Positions 19,653 to 27,759 of a stretch of DNA of 64,000 bases are shown here, piece after piece. The notes under the pieces were generated by a model. The model was not told the origin of the DNA and searched no databases. It was given only the letters and a program-made list of their open reading frames with translations. The stretch lies in contig CALKJZ010000003.1 of assembly GCA_937995515.1 (NCBI GenBank), forward strand, positions 1 to 64,000. The letters run 5' to 3'. Position numbers and translations under genes: made by a program. Every line of letters starts with the position of its first letter. The first letter of the stretch is position 1. The DNA comes from an uncultured Sphingomonadaceae bacterium (GTDB lineage: Bacteria; Pseudomonadota; Alphaproteobacteria; Sphingomonadales; Sphingomonadaceae).

Positions 19653-21188
19653 ATGGCGGATGCACCAGTGCTCGAGACCGGGCCGGAGGGCGGGCCGGCG
19701 CACGAGGCCGGCCGCGGCCTCGAGGTGGACGTGCTGATCGTAGGCGCCGGGCTTTCGGGCATTGGCGCGGCGTGGCACCTGCAGGCGCGCTGCCCGGGCA
19801 CCTCCTATGCCATTCTCGAGGCGCGCGACGCCATTGGCGGCACGTGGGACCTGTTCCGCTACCCCGGCATCCGCTCGGATTCCGACATGTTCACGCTCGG
19901 CTACATCTTCCGCCCGTGGAAGGAGCAGAAGGCGATCGCCGATGGACCCTCGATCCGCGCCTATGTGAACGAGACCGCGCGCGAGGCCGGGATCGACCGG
20001 CACATCCGCTTCCGCCACAGGGTGGTGGCCGCCGATTTCGACAGCCGGACGGCGCGCTGGGTGGTGACCGCCGAGACGCCGGAGGGCAGGGCCATCGTCT
20101 CCGCGCGCCTCCTGCTGATGGCGGCGGGCTATTACTCCTACGACAGGCCCTACAACCCCCCGCTCCCCGGCGAGGAGCGCTTTGCCGGCACGCTGTTCCA
20201 CGCCCAGCACTGGCCCGAGGGGCTCGACCATGCGAACAAGCGGGTGGTGGTGATCGGCTCGGGGGCAACCGCGGTCACCATCGTGCCGGTCGTCGCCGAG
20301 ACGGCCGCGCATGTGACGATGCTGCAGCGCTCGCCGACCTGGATGATCTCGCGGCCCTCCGAGGACTGGCTTGCCAACCTCGCGCGGCGGATCCTGCCGA
20401 CACGGCTGGCCTATGCGCTGGTGCGCTGGCGCAACATCCTGTGGCAGAACTTCGTGTTCAAGCGGGCGCGCTCGGACCCGAAGACGGCCAATGCGCGGTT
20501 GCTGGAGCTGCTGCGCAAGGAGCTGCCCGAGGACGTGGTGAAGGCCCATTTCACGCCGCGCTACAATGTGTGGGAGCAGCGGCTGTGCCTCGTTCCCGAC
20601 AGCGATTTCTTCCGGGCCGTGACCGCCGGCCGGGCCTCGGTGGTGACCGACACGATCGACCATCTGGACGAGGGCGGAATCGTGCTCGCGTCGGGCTCGC
20701 GGCTCGATGCCGACATCATCGTCAAGGCCACCGGGCTCAACCTGCAGATGATGGGCGGGGCCGCCATCTCGGTCGACGGGGTGCCGGTGCCGGTGCCCGA
20801 GCGCTGGATCTATCGCGGCATGATGCTCGAGGGCGTGCCGAACCTCGTCTATGTGTTCGGCTATTTCAACGCCTCTTGGACCCTGCGCGCCGATCTCACC
20901 TCGATCTGGTTCTGCCGGCTGATCGACGAGATGCGGGCCCGCGGCGCCGACATCGCGGTGCCCGAGAAGGGGGCGGTGGCGCTGGAGGAGGAGCCGCGGC
21001 TGCTCACCTCGGGATATGTGGAACGGGCGCGCGCGATCCTTCCGCGGCAGTCGACCACCGCGCCCTGGCGCGACACGCAGGACTATCTCGCCGACCGCAG
21101 GGCCATCCTTTCCGGCCCGGTGGCCGACAGCGTGCTGCAGTTCCGCAGCGTGAGGGCCGGGGCCCTGGTGCCCGAGCCGGCCGAATAG
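19653..21188 (+). CDS. Flavin-containing (Baeyer-Villiger type) monooxygenase
   Basis: A 511-residue FAD/NADPH enzyme. VLIVGAGLSGIGAAWHLQ is the FAD Rossmann motif, followed by GGTWDLFRYPGIRSDSDMF typical of the class B monooxygenases. The Baeyer-Villiger fingerprint FxGxxxHxxxWP appears as FAGTLFHAQHWPEG. VVVIGSGATAVTIVP is the NADPH-binding motif. The ATG at 19653 is preceded by GGGAGGAG. Members convert ketones to esters or oxygenate heteroatoms. The substrate is not deducible. It stands alone between the tRNA and the convergent symporter gene. Confidence 0.92.
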   Translation: MADAPVLETGPEGGPAHEAGRGLEVDVLIVGAGLSGIGAAWHLQARCPGTSYAILEARDAIGGTWDLFRYPGIRSDSDMFTLGYIFRPWKEQKAIADGPSIRAYVNETAREAGIDRHIRFRHRVVAADFDSRTARWVVTAETPEGRAIVSARLLLMAAGYYSYDRPYNPPLPGEERFAGTLFHAQHWPEGLDHANKRVVVIGSGATAVTIVPVVAETAAHVTMLQRSPTWMISRPSEDWLANLARRILPTRLAYALVRWRNILWQNFVFKRARSDPKTANARLLELLRKELPEDVVKAHFTPRYNVWEQRLCLVPDSDFFRAVTAGRASVVTDTIDHLDEGGIVLASGSRLDADIIVKATGLNLQMMGGAAISVDGVPVPVPERWIYRGMMLEGVPNLVYVFGYFNASWTLRADLTSIWFCRLIDEMRARGADIAVPEKGAVALEEEPRLLTSGYVERARAILPRQSTTAPWRDTQDYLADRRAILSGPVADSVLQFRSVRAGALVPEPAE

Positions 21189-21291
21189 GCCGGCGGGCGG
21201 GCCATCGGGCCGGCGGCGCGGTCACGCCGGACCTCCGTTCGCCCGTGCCGGCGCCTCTCGCCCGTGCCGGTGCCCCTTGCGCCTGCGCCTT

Positions 21292-22809
21292 CTATTCGGC
21301 CGGGGCGCGGTTGCTGACCGGCCGGAGCGCGTGGGTGGGGCCGGCGGTGCGGTTGCCCCGTGCAAGTGCGAACACCACGCCCGAAAGCGCGGCCAGCGCG
21401 ATGAGGTTGGGGATCGCCATGGCGGCATTGGCGATGTCGCCCAGCCGCCAGATGAGGGTGAGATCCTGGAAGGAGCCGATGAAGATGGCAAGGCACCACA
21501 GCAGCCGCCAGGCGATGTGCAGGCGGTGCTCGCCGGCGGCGGTGGCGCCGGGCACCTGGTCGTAGAGGAAGGTGATCGCCCGCTCGCCATAGTAGGACCA
21601 GGTGAGAAGCGTGGTGAAGACGAACAGGATGAGCGCGGTCGCCGCGACGAGTGTGCCGAGCGGGATGCCGGCGACGGGCACGGGGAAGGCGGCGGCAAAG
21701 GCGCCAGAGGTCATGGCAAAGCCCGTGAGGTCGGACTGCCACGCGTGCGGGACGATCTCGACCGAGCCGTCGGCAAGCCTGTGGGTGAACTGGCCCTCGA
21801 CGGTGAGCAGGACGAGCGCGGTCATGGTGCAGATGACGATCGTGTCGATGAAGGTGCCCATCATGGCAAAGCGGCCCTGCTTTTCCGGGTCGTCGGTCTG
21901 CGCGACCGCATGGGCGATGGGGGTGGAGCCCTGGCCGGCCTCGTTGGAGAACAGGCCGCGCGCGACCCCGGCCCGGATGGCGATGATGATGGCCGCGCCG
22001 ACGAAGCCGCCGCTGGCCGCCTGCGGGTTGAAGGCGCCATGGAGGATGCGGGAGAAGGTCTCGGGGATGGACCCGAGGTCGAGAAGGATGGCCAGCGCTG
22101 CCATGAGGATATAGGCGCCGGCCATGAAGGGGACGATCCGCTCGGCGACGGCGCCGATCGACCTGATGCCGCCCAGGATGACGACGAAGACGACGGCCGC
22201 AACGATGAGGCCGCCCACCCAGTTGGCGAGACCTGTGAGCTCGCGGATGCTGACGGCGACCGAGTTTGCCTGGATTCCGTTGCCGGTGATGAGGGCGGAA
22301 AACAGCGTGCCGATGCAGAACAGGATGGCGAGCCAGCGCCAGCGCGGGCCGAGGCCCATCATGATGTAGGTCATCGGCCCGCCGCGCCAGTGGCCTTCCG
22401 GGGTCTTCTCGCGGTAGCGAATGGCGAGCGCGCCCTCGGCGAAGGCGAGCGCCATGCCGATGAGCGCTGTCACCCACATCCAGAAGATGGCGCCCGGGCC
22501 GCCGAGCGTGATGGCGGTGGCAACGCCTGCGAGATTGCCGGTGCCGACCTGGCCGGAGAGCGCGGTGGACAGGGCTGCAAAGGGGGAGATTTCGCCCGCG
22601 CCGTCGCCCTTGCGCTGGCGGGAGAAGAGGGTGCCGAAGGCGAGGCCCAGCTTCACGACCGGATAGAAGCGCAGGCCAGCCATGATGTAGAGGCCGATGC
22701 CGAGCAGGAAGAGCACCATCGGCGGGAAGGGGATCAGCTGTTCGCCGTTCCACAGCCCGCCCCAGATGAAGTCGGAGATGTTGACGACCTGCGCGATGAC
22801 GGGTTCCAA
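21292..22809 (-). CDS. Alanine/glycine:cation symporter (AGCS family)
   Basis: A sodium-coupled amino-acid transporter of about 505 residues with roughly ten hydrophobic segments. Family marks are STALSGQVGTGNLAGVATAI, FWMWVTALIGMALAFAEG, ITGNGIQANSVA and GLFSNEAGQGSTPIAHA. The frame is open further upstream, but the N-terminus of the family aligns near VALEPVIAQVVN. I chose TTG at 22809 because AAGGGG (22820-22815) is spaced five bases before it. GTG at 22815 overlaps that sequence and ATG at 22884 would add unrelated residues. It is divergent from the PEP-CTERM gene across a 383-base region. Confidence 0.88.
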   Translation of the reverse strand: MEPVIAQVVNISDFIWGGLWNGEQLIPFPPMVLFLLGIGLYIMAGLRFYPVVKLGLAFGTLFSRQRKGDGAGEISPFAALSTALSGQVGTGNLAGVATAITLGGPGAIFWMWVTALIGMALAFAEGALAIRYREKTPEGHWRGGPMTYIMMGLGPRWRWLAILFCIGTLFSALITGNGIQANSVAVSIRELTGLANWVGGLIVAAVVFVVILGGIRSIGAVAERIVPFMAGAYILMAALAILLDLGSIPETFSRILHGAFNPQAASGGFVGAAIIIAIRAGVARGLFSNEAGQGSTPIAHAVAQTDDPEKQGRFAMMGTFIDTIVICTMTALVLLTVEGQFTHRLADGSVEIVPHAWQSDLTGFAMTSGAFAAAFPVPVAGIPLGTLVAATALILFVFTTLLTWSYYGERAITFLYDQVPGATAAGEHRLHIAWRLLWCLAIFIGSFQDLTLIWRLGDIANAAMAIPNLIALAALSGVVFALARGNRTAGPTHALRPVSNRAPAE

Positions 22810-23192
22810 GGCCACCCCTTTTCTCAGCCGGCTGCGCGGGTTTCGATAGAGATTGTCACGCGCTTGTAAATGGGGCGCCTGCATGGGCCCCGTGCAGCGG
22901 CAGGAGGCGCGGCTGCCATGACACTTCGGTGATACGGCAAACAACCATTAACCACGATTTCGGCCCACGAGCGATCGTAAAAGACAGTTAACGAGGTTGC
23001 ATCGCCCAATCCCTCACGGGTATCTTCTGGGTGCCTGGAGAACAGCCGTGCGCCGGGTGCCGGAAAGCGCCGGGTGCCCTGAAGCCAGGCGATCGGCAAA
23101 TGTCCCGGCATGCCACATGGCGCCGCACGCCCATGGGCCAGACCGCGCCCGTGGGCCACACCGCGCCCGTGGGCCAGAACAGGGAGTGATGC
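22810..23192. promoter_or_regulatory. Divergent intergenic region between symporter and PEP-CTERM gene
   Basis: No gene is supported here. The left part (about 22915-23010) is clearly AT-richer than the rest of the window, with two TTAAC-containing patches (CCATTAACCACG, CAGTTAACGAGG), and probably holds the promoters of both genes. The right part holds repeats: GCGCCGGGTGCC twice (23050-23061 and 23067-23078) and an 18-base tandem repeat. Confidence 0.45.
23129..23180 (+). repeat. 18-base tandem repeat, three copies, each with a palindromic core
   Basis: The unit GCCCRTGGGCCASACCGC occurs at 23129-23146, 23147-23164 and, cut short, 23165-23180. The core GCCCATGGGC is a perfect palindrome in copy one and near-perfect (GCCCGTGGGC) in the others. 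The array ends 12 bases before the ATG of the PEP-CTERM gene, so it lies in its leader. Confidence 0.75.
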
Positions 23193-23846
23193 ATGACGAG
23201 GATCCTCACGGTTCCTGCCGCAGCGCTTGCGGCAGTTCTTGCCGCCGCCCCGGCGGCGGCCTTCACGCCGATTCTCGTGCCCGGTTCGGCCTATGTGGCG
23301 GCAACGACGCTGCTTGGCACACCGTCTGTCTCGCAGGATTACGACAGCTGGACGGACGGCACGCTCACGGTCGATTTTTCCAGCACGGTCGTGGGCTATG
23401 ACACGGCCGACCTCGCCTTCATGCCCAACGGGCGGACCGAGGGCGACACGATCGCGCCGGTGATGCTTCTCGCCGATCGCAGCGCGTCCTTCCTGCAGCT
23501 GAGCTTCGACAGGCCGCTTCGGACCTTCGGGTTCGAGATCGGCACCGAGGTCGGGGACTTCCAGACCTACACGGTGCGCTTCTTCAACGGCCCGACGCTG
23601 CTTGGCACGATCTCGGAATATTTCGAGGGCGACCGGGAAATCCGCCTGTTTGCAGCCAGCGCGGGCCCGGGCCAGGTGATCACCCACGTGACCACCCAGA
23701 CCGACTGGGGTCCGCTGATGGGCCGCCTGCGCTACCAGCTGGCGCCGACGGGCGGCGTTGTGCCCGAACCGGCCAGCTGGGCGATGCTGATCCTGGGCTT
23801 CGGCCTCGTCGGCGCAAGCCTGAGGCGGCAGGCGGCCATCGCCTGA
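23193..23846 (+). CDS. PEP-CTERM exported protein
   Basis: A 217-residue protein with a signal peptide (residues 1-23, ending AAPAAA). A central ~165-residue domain follows with alternating hydrophobic strands (LQLSFDRPLRTFGFEIGTE, TYTVRFFNGPTLLG) that suggests a beta-sandwich. The C-terminal sorting tail is PEPASWAMLILGFGLVGASL plus Arg residues. The tail directs the protein to an exosortase for processing at the cell surface, often in exopolysaccharide-producing bacteria. The central domain has no recognised function. GGGAG lies six bases before the start. Its last 83 bases recur almost identically in the next gene. Confidence 0.85.
   Translation: MTRILTVPAAALAAVLAAAPAAAFTPILVPGSAYVAATTLLGTPSVSQDYDSWTDGTLTVDFSSTVVGYDTADLAFMPNGRTEGDTIAPVMLLADRSASFLQLSFDRPLRTFGFEIGTEVGDFQTYTVRFFNGPTLLGTISEYFEGDREIRLFAASAGPGQVITHVTTQTDWGPLMGRLRYQLAPTGGVVPEPASWAMLILGFGLVGASLRRQAAIA
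23763..23845 (+). repeat. 83-base repeat, copy 1 (PEP-CTERM tail)
   Basis: The DNA for the sorting tail, from CCCGAACC to GCCATCGCCTG, is identical to 24709-24791 except for one base (G at 23771, A at 24717). The flanking coding sequences are unrelated. Confidence 0.9.
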
Positions 23847-23925
23847 CCATGGCGGCTCTGCCGCCCGTTCGCGGGCCCGGCCGGCAGAGCGTTCCTGTGG
23901 GCCCTGCAAGAGAGGGAACCTCGTC

Positions 23926-24798
23926 ATGATCCTTCGCCTGAGCCTTGCGGCATCGATGGCGGTTGCGGCCGCACCGGCTGCCGCCCAGCTTGCCGTGGTG
24001 TTCGACAACTTCACCTACGCGGGCACGGTGACCGACCCGGGCGGCAACACCCACAGCATCCAGACGGCCACCAACGGGCCGCGCCAGACGCGGGAGAACG
24101 CGCGCGACGGCCTCGTCTCGGTGCGGACCGGCGCCGCTGGCAAATATGGCCTGGATGTGAGCCAGATCTCGACGGCTTGGTACTTCACCAACATCACGCC
24201 GTTTGTCACCAACGGCTGGGGCAACCCGAACAACACGAACAATGGCTTCTTCCAGTTCTTCGAGAATGCAGCCGGGCTGCCGGGGATGACGGTGACGGGC
24301 GGCTGGTCTGGCGGAGGCACGGTCTTCACGCTCAACGTCTCGGGCGGCAACGGCGATGCGTCGAACGCTGCGCGGCTGTGGAACGCGCCGGCCGCAGCCG
24401 GGCCTGCAGGCGACACGGCAGGAAGCTTCCAGAGCTTCAGCCTGTCGCTGGTGGCGAGCTTTGCGACGCCTGCGGTCTTCAACCCCGTGACGGGCTGGCA
24501 CGAGCAGTGGAACGTGATGCCAACGAGCGTGACCGGAACGATCGCTGGCACCTTCCTTAACGACAGCACCTCCAACCCGGCAGCCAATGGGCTCTACAGC
24601 TTCGCCTTCACCATCACCGGGCCCGGCTCCTGGGCCGAGGACCAAGGCGCCTTCTGGAACAGCTCGTCGAACCCCATCTTCGTGCGCAGCAACTGGGCGG
24701 CGCCCGTTCCCGAACCAGCCAGCTGGGCGATGCTGATCCTGGGCTTCGGCCTCGTCGGCGCAAGCCTGAGGCGGCAGGCGGCCATCGCCTGCGCCTGA
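23926..24798 (+). CDS. PEP-CTERM exported protein (Asn/Gly-rich)
   Basis: A 290-residue protein with a signal peptide ending AAPAAAQ (about residues 1-21). The Asn-, Thr- and Gly-rich body includes GWGNPNNTNNGFFQFFENA and GGWSGGGTVFTLNVSGGNG, looks like an extracellular beta-rich domain and has no recognised fold. The C-terminus is PEPASWAMLILGFGLVGASL with an Arg-Arg-Gln end. GAGAGGGAA precedes the start. The body is not visibly related to the gene before it, yet the last 83 bases are nearly identical, so only the sorting tail is shared. The two genes are 79 bases apart and probably co-transcribed. Confidence 0.85.
   Translation: MILRLSLAASMAVAAAPAAAQLAVVFDNFTYAGTVTDPGGNTHSIQTATNGPRQTRENARDGLVSVRTGAAGKYGLDVSQISTAWYFTNITPFVTNGWGNPNNTNNGFFQFFENAAGLPGMTVTGGWSGGGTVFTLNVSGGNGDASNAARLWNAPAAAGPAGDTAGSFQSFSLSLVASFATPAVFNPVTGWHEQWNVMPTSVTGTIAGTFLNDSTSNPAANGLYSFAFTITGPGSWAEDQGAFWNSSSNPIFVRSNWAAPVPEPASWAMLILGFGLVGASLRRQAAIACA
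24709..24791 (+). repeat. 83-base repeat, copy 2 (PEP-CTERM tail)
   Basis: Second copy of the repeat at 23763-23845, with 82 of 83 bases identical. Beyond its end the two genes differ: copy 2 adds codons for Ala before its stop. Confidence 0.9.
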
Positions 24799-24811
24799 GG
24801 CGGCCTCGGGC
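24793..24811. terminator. Hairpin between convergent PEP-CTERM and ruvB genes
   Basis: GCCTGAGG (24793-24800) pairs with CCTCGGGC (24804-24811) with one G-T pair and a three-base loop. It spans the stop codon of the PEP-CTERM gene and lies five bases from the ruvB stop. There is no T run. Confidence 0.4.
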
Positions 24812-24816
24812 CGGCG

Positions 24817-25866
24817 CTACGCCCCGGGCTCCCCGGGTTCCGGGGGCTCGAGGGGGAGCGCCGGCTGGCTCGCCGGTGGCGACAGCCCGAGATGGGCCCA
24901 GGCGCGGGCGTTCAGCATCCGCCCGCGGGCCGTGCGGGCAACGAGCCCCGTCTGGATAAGATAGGGCTCGACCACATCTTCCAGCGTGTCGCGCGCCTCG
25001 GCGAGGCCGGCGGCCAGGGTCTCGATCCCGACCGGCCCGCCGCCGTAGAGATCGGCGATCATCCAGAGATAGCGCCGGTCCTGCGCATCGAGGCCCAGTG
25101 CGTCCACCTCCAGCCGGTTGAGCGCCCGGTCGGCGAAGGCGGCATCGACCGGTGCCTCGGGCTCGGCGCGGGCGGCTGCGAAATCGCGCACCCGGCGCAG
25201 CAGCCGGCCGGCGATCCGCGGCGTGCCGCGCGCGCGCGCGGCGATCTCGCGCGCGCCATCGTCGGCCAGCGGCACGCCGAGCAGGCGCGCGGCGCGGGTG
25301 ACAACCTCGAACAGCTCGTCGACGCTGTAGAGCTGAAGGCGCAAGGGGATGCCAAACCGGTCGCGCAGCGGCTGGGTGACGAGGCCGGCGCGCGTGGTGG
25401 CGCCGACGAGGGTGAAGGGCGGCAGGTCGATGCGGATGGAGCGCGCCGATGGCCCCTCGCCGATCATGATGTCGAGCGCGCGGTCTTCCATGGCCGGGTA
25501 GAGGATCTCCTCCACGTGCGGCGCGAGGCGGTGGATCTCGTCGATGAAGAGCACATCGCGCGGCTCGAGATTGGTGAGAATGGCCGCGAGATCGCCGGCC
25601 CTGGCGATCACGGGGCCGGAGGTCGCGCGGAAGCCGGCGCCGAGTTCGGCTGCGATGATCTGCGCAAGCGTCGTCTTGCCGAGGCCCGGCGGGCCGGAGA
25701 GCAGCACATGGTCGAGCGGCTCGCCGCGCTGCCGCGCGGCCGCCACGAACACCGCCAGATTGTCCTTGACCGGGCCCTGGCCGATGAACTCGGCCAGCCG
25801 GCGCGGGCGCAGCGCCGCATCGGCCGCATCGCGCTCGCCGGGGGCAAGCAGGCGGTCGGCCGGCAT
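24817..25866 (-). CDS. ruvB: Holliday junction branch-migration helicase RuvB
   Basis: The 349-residue AAA+ motor drives branch migration of Holliday junctions with RuvA. Walker [10 protein letters not shown], Walker B FIDEIHRL and sensor-1 GATTRAG are present, followed by the C-terminal winged-helix part ([17 protein letters not shown]). Start at 25866 in an ATGA overlap with the ruvA stop. The C-terminal tail is Pro- and Glu-rich ([13 protein letters not shown]), longer than the minimum for the family. It is the last gene of the yebC-ruvC-ruvA-ruvB operon. Confidence 0.97.
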   Translation of the reverse strand: MPADRLLAPGERDAADAALRPRRLAEFIGQGPVKDNLAVFVAAARQRGEPLDHVLLSGPPGLGKTTLAQIIAAELGAGFRATSGPVIARAGDLAAILTNLEPRDVLFIDEIHRLAPHVEEILYPAMEDRALDIMIGEGPSARSIRIDLPPFTLVGATTRAGLVTQPLRDRFGIPLRLQLYSVDELFEVVTRAARLLGVPLADDGAREIAARARGTPRIAGRLLRRVRDFAAARAEPEAPVDAAFADRALNRLEVDALGLDAQDRRYLWMIADLYGGGPVGIETLAAGLAEARDTLEDVVEPYLIQTGLVARTARGRMLNARAWAHLGLSPPASQPALPLEPPEPGEPGA

Positions 25867-26456
25867 CAGCGCGTGGCCCTGCGCAGCGCCAGCCGCACGA
25901 GAAGCTCGGTTGCGGCATCGGCTCCCGCCTCGCCCTCGGCCTCGGCGACCGCGCGCGCGGCCTCGGCAGGCCGGAAGCCGAGCGCCTCGAGCGCGGCGGC
26001 CGCCTCGCGCGCGGGGCCCGTGGCCGGGGCCGCAGGCGCAGGCGCCGCGGCGAGACCCTCGGGCGCCTTGCCCCTGAGCTCGGTGATGAGGCGCGCGGCA
26101 AGGCGCGGGCCGACACCGGGCGCGCGCGCCAGCATTGCCCGGTCCTCGCGCGCGATTGCCGCTGCAAGATCGGGCGGCGCAAGCGCGGACAGGAGGGCGA
26201 GCGCGAGGCGTCCGCCCACGCCCTGGACGCCGGTGAGCAGCCGGAACCAGGCCTGCTCGGCCGGATCGGCAAAGCCGAACAGCGTGATCGCTTCGGCGCG
26301 CAGCTGCGTTTCGATGCGCAGCCGCGCCGGCTGGCCGACCGCAAGGCGGCCGAGCGTGCGGCTGCTTGCGTGCACCAGATAGGCAACGCCGTGCACGTCG
26401 ATCACGGCATGATCGGCGCCGAGATCCGCGATCGTGCCCGAAAGCCCCGCGATCAT
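25866..26456 (-). CDS. ruvA: Holliday junction DNA-binding protein RuvA
   Basis: A 196-residue protein that tetramerises on four-way junctions and recruits RuvB. The N-terminal OB-fold begins [21 protein letters not shown]. The helix-hairpin-helix DNA-binding parts are around [18 protein letters not shown] and [16 protein letters not shown]. The C-terminal RuvB-binding domain ([15 protein letters not shown]) follows an Ala/Pro-rich linker. It overlaps ruvC upstream and ruvB downstream by four bases each. Confidence 0.96.
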   Translation of the reverse strand: MIAGLSGTIADLGADHAVIDVHGVAYLVHASSRTLGRLAVGQPARLRIETQLRAEAITLFGFADPAEQAWFRLLTGVQGVGGRLALALLSALAPPDLAAAIAREDRAMLARAPGVGPRLAARLITELRGKAPEGLAAAPAPAAPATGPAREAAAALEALGFRPAEAARAVAEAEGEAGADAATELLVRLALRRATR

Positions 26457-26962
26457 GCCGCGGCCGCCCCGAGACCGGAGGAGAGATGGGCATGGGCGAT
26501 GGCGACGGCGAGCGCGTCGGCCTCGTCGTCGCCGAGCGGGCCGCAGCCGGGCAACAGGCGCGCGACCATGGCGGCGACCTGCGCCTTTTCGGCGGCGCCA
26601 GTGCCCACCAGCGCCTTCTTCACAAGGCGCGTTGCATGTTCGGCAACCGGCAGGCCCGCCTCGGCTGCGGCAAGGATCACCACGCCGCGCGCCTGGCCGA
26701 GCTTGAGCGAGGATTGCGGGTTGCGGTTGAGGAACACCTCCTCGACAGCGGCCTCGGTCGGCCGGTGCTCCATGAGGATCGCCGACAGCCCGCGATGGAG
26801 CGCTGCCAGCCGCACGGCGACAGGGTCTGCGGCATCGGTGCCGACGGCGCCGTGGGCGACATGGGCAAGCCGCGTGCCCTCCACCAACACGAGGCCCCAG
26901 CCGGTGCGCGCAAGGCCCGGGTCGAGGCCGAGGATGCGGCGCGCCGGCCGGCCCCCGCTCAT
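26453..26962 (-). CDS. ruvC: Crossover junction endodeoxyribonuclease RuvC
   Basis: The 169-residue Holliday-junction resolvase. [17 protein letters not shown] carries the first catalytic Asp. [21 protein letters not shown] holds the catalytic Glu region and the LGQARGV signature. [14 protein letters not shown] near the C-terminus holds the last acidic residues. Its stop overlaps the ruvA start (26453-26456). The ruvC-yebC gap is 24 bases, consistent with one transcript. Confidence 0.96.
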   Translation of the reverse strand: MSGGRPARRILGLDPGLARTGWGLVLVEGTRLAHVAHGAVGTDAADPVAVRLAALHRGLSAILMEHRPTEAAVEEVFLNRNPQSSLKLGQARGVVILAAAEAGLPVAEHATRLVKKALVGTGAAEKAQVAAMVARLLPGCGPLGDDEADALAVAIAHAHLSSGLGAAAA

Positions 26963-26986
26963 TGCGGCCCCCTCATGGCGCCCGGG

Positions 26987-27727
26987 TCACAGCGCGTCGG
27001 CCACCTCGTCGGACAGGTCGTAGTTGCCGAACACGGCCTGCACGTCGTCGGAATCCTCGAGCGCGTCGATGAGCTTCATGAGCTGGGCGGCATCCTCGGC
27101 CGAGACCTCGACCCGCTCCCTTGGCCGCCACGCCAGCCGCGCCTCGGCGGCCTCGCCGAGCCTTGTCTCGAGTGCGCGGGCGACCTCGTGCAGCGCGTCG
27201 GGCGCGGTCCAGATCTCGTGGCCGTCCTCGCCCGATTCCACATCTTCGGCTCCGGCCTCGAGCGCTGCCTCGAAGACCGCTTCCGCCGTGCCGGCCGCGG
27301 CGGGATAGACGATGCGGCCGAGGCGGTCGAACCCGTGGGCGACCGCGCCCGAGCTGCCGATGTTGCCGCCGTTCTTGGCAAAGGCGGTGCGCACGTCGGT
27401 GGCGGTGCGGTTGCGGTTGTCGGTCAAGGCCTCGACGATCAGCGCGACCCCACCGGGGCCGAAGCCTTCGTAGCGGATCTCCTCGTAGCTTTCCGCATCG
27501 TTGCCCTCGGCCTTTCGCAGCGCGCGCTCGATGTTCTCCTTGGGCATCGAGTTCGCCCTGGCGGTGGCGATGACGGCGCGCAGGCGCGGGTTGAAGGCCG
27601 GATCGGGGTTGCCCAGCTTGGCAGCCGTGGTGATCTCGCGCGCCAGCTTGGAGAAGAGGCGGGAGCGCTTCGCATCCTGCGCACCCTTGCGGTACATGAT
27701 GTTCTTGAACTTGGAATGGCCTGCCAT
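26987..27727 (-). CDS. YebC/PmpR-family regulator
   Basis: A 246-residue protein starting [21 protein letters not shown], the hallmark of the YebC family. [20 protein letters not shown], the [20 protein letters not shown] core and the [17 protein letters not shown] stretch follow. YebC proteins were described as transcriptional regulators, and some members help ribosomes translate proline stretches. The position before ruvC is the classic gene order. The frame is open for 100 codons upstream, but that part is shadow of decayed sequence, and the ATG at 27727 is the family start. Confidence 0.93.
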   Translation of the reverse strand: MAGHSKFKNIMYRKGAQDAKRSRLFSKLAREITTAAKLGNPDPAFNPRLRAVIATARANSMPKENIERALRKAEGNDAESYEEIRYEGFGPGGVALIVEALTDNRNRTATDVRTAFAKNGGNIGSSGAVAHGFDRLGRIVYPAAAGTAEAVFEAALEAGAEDVESGEDGHEIWTAPDALHEVARALETRLGEAAEARLAWRPRERVEVSAEDAAQLMKLIDALEDSDDVQAVFGNYDLSDEVADAL

Positions 27728-27759
27728 GGTGGATGCGGCATAGGCGGCCGCCGCGCCGA

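Noticed and set aside
21239-21275. Short repeat TCGCCCGTGCCGG in the gap between the monooxygenase and symporter genes
   Set aside because: Two 17-base near-copies 19 bases apart in very GC-rich sequence; too short and simple to support a function.
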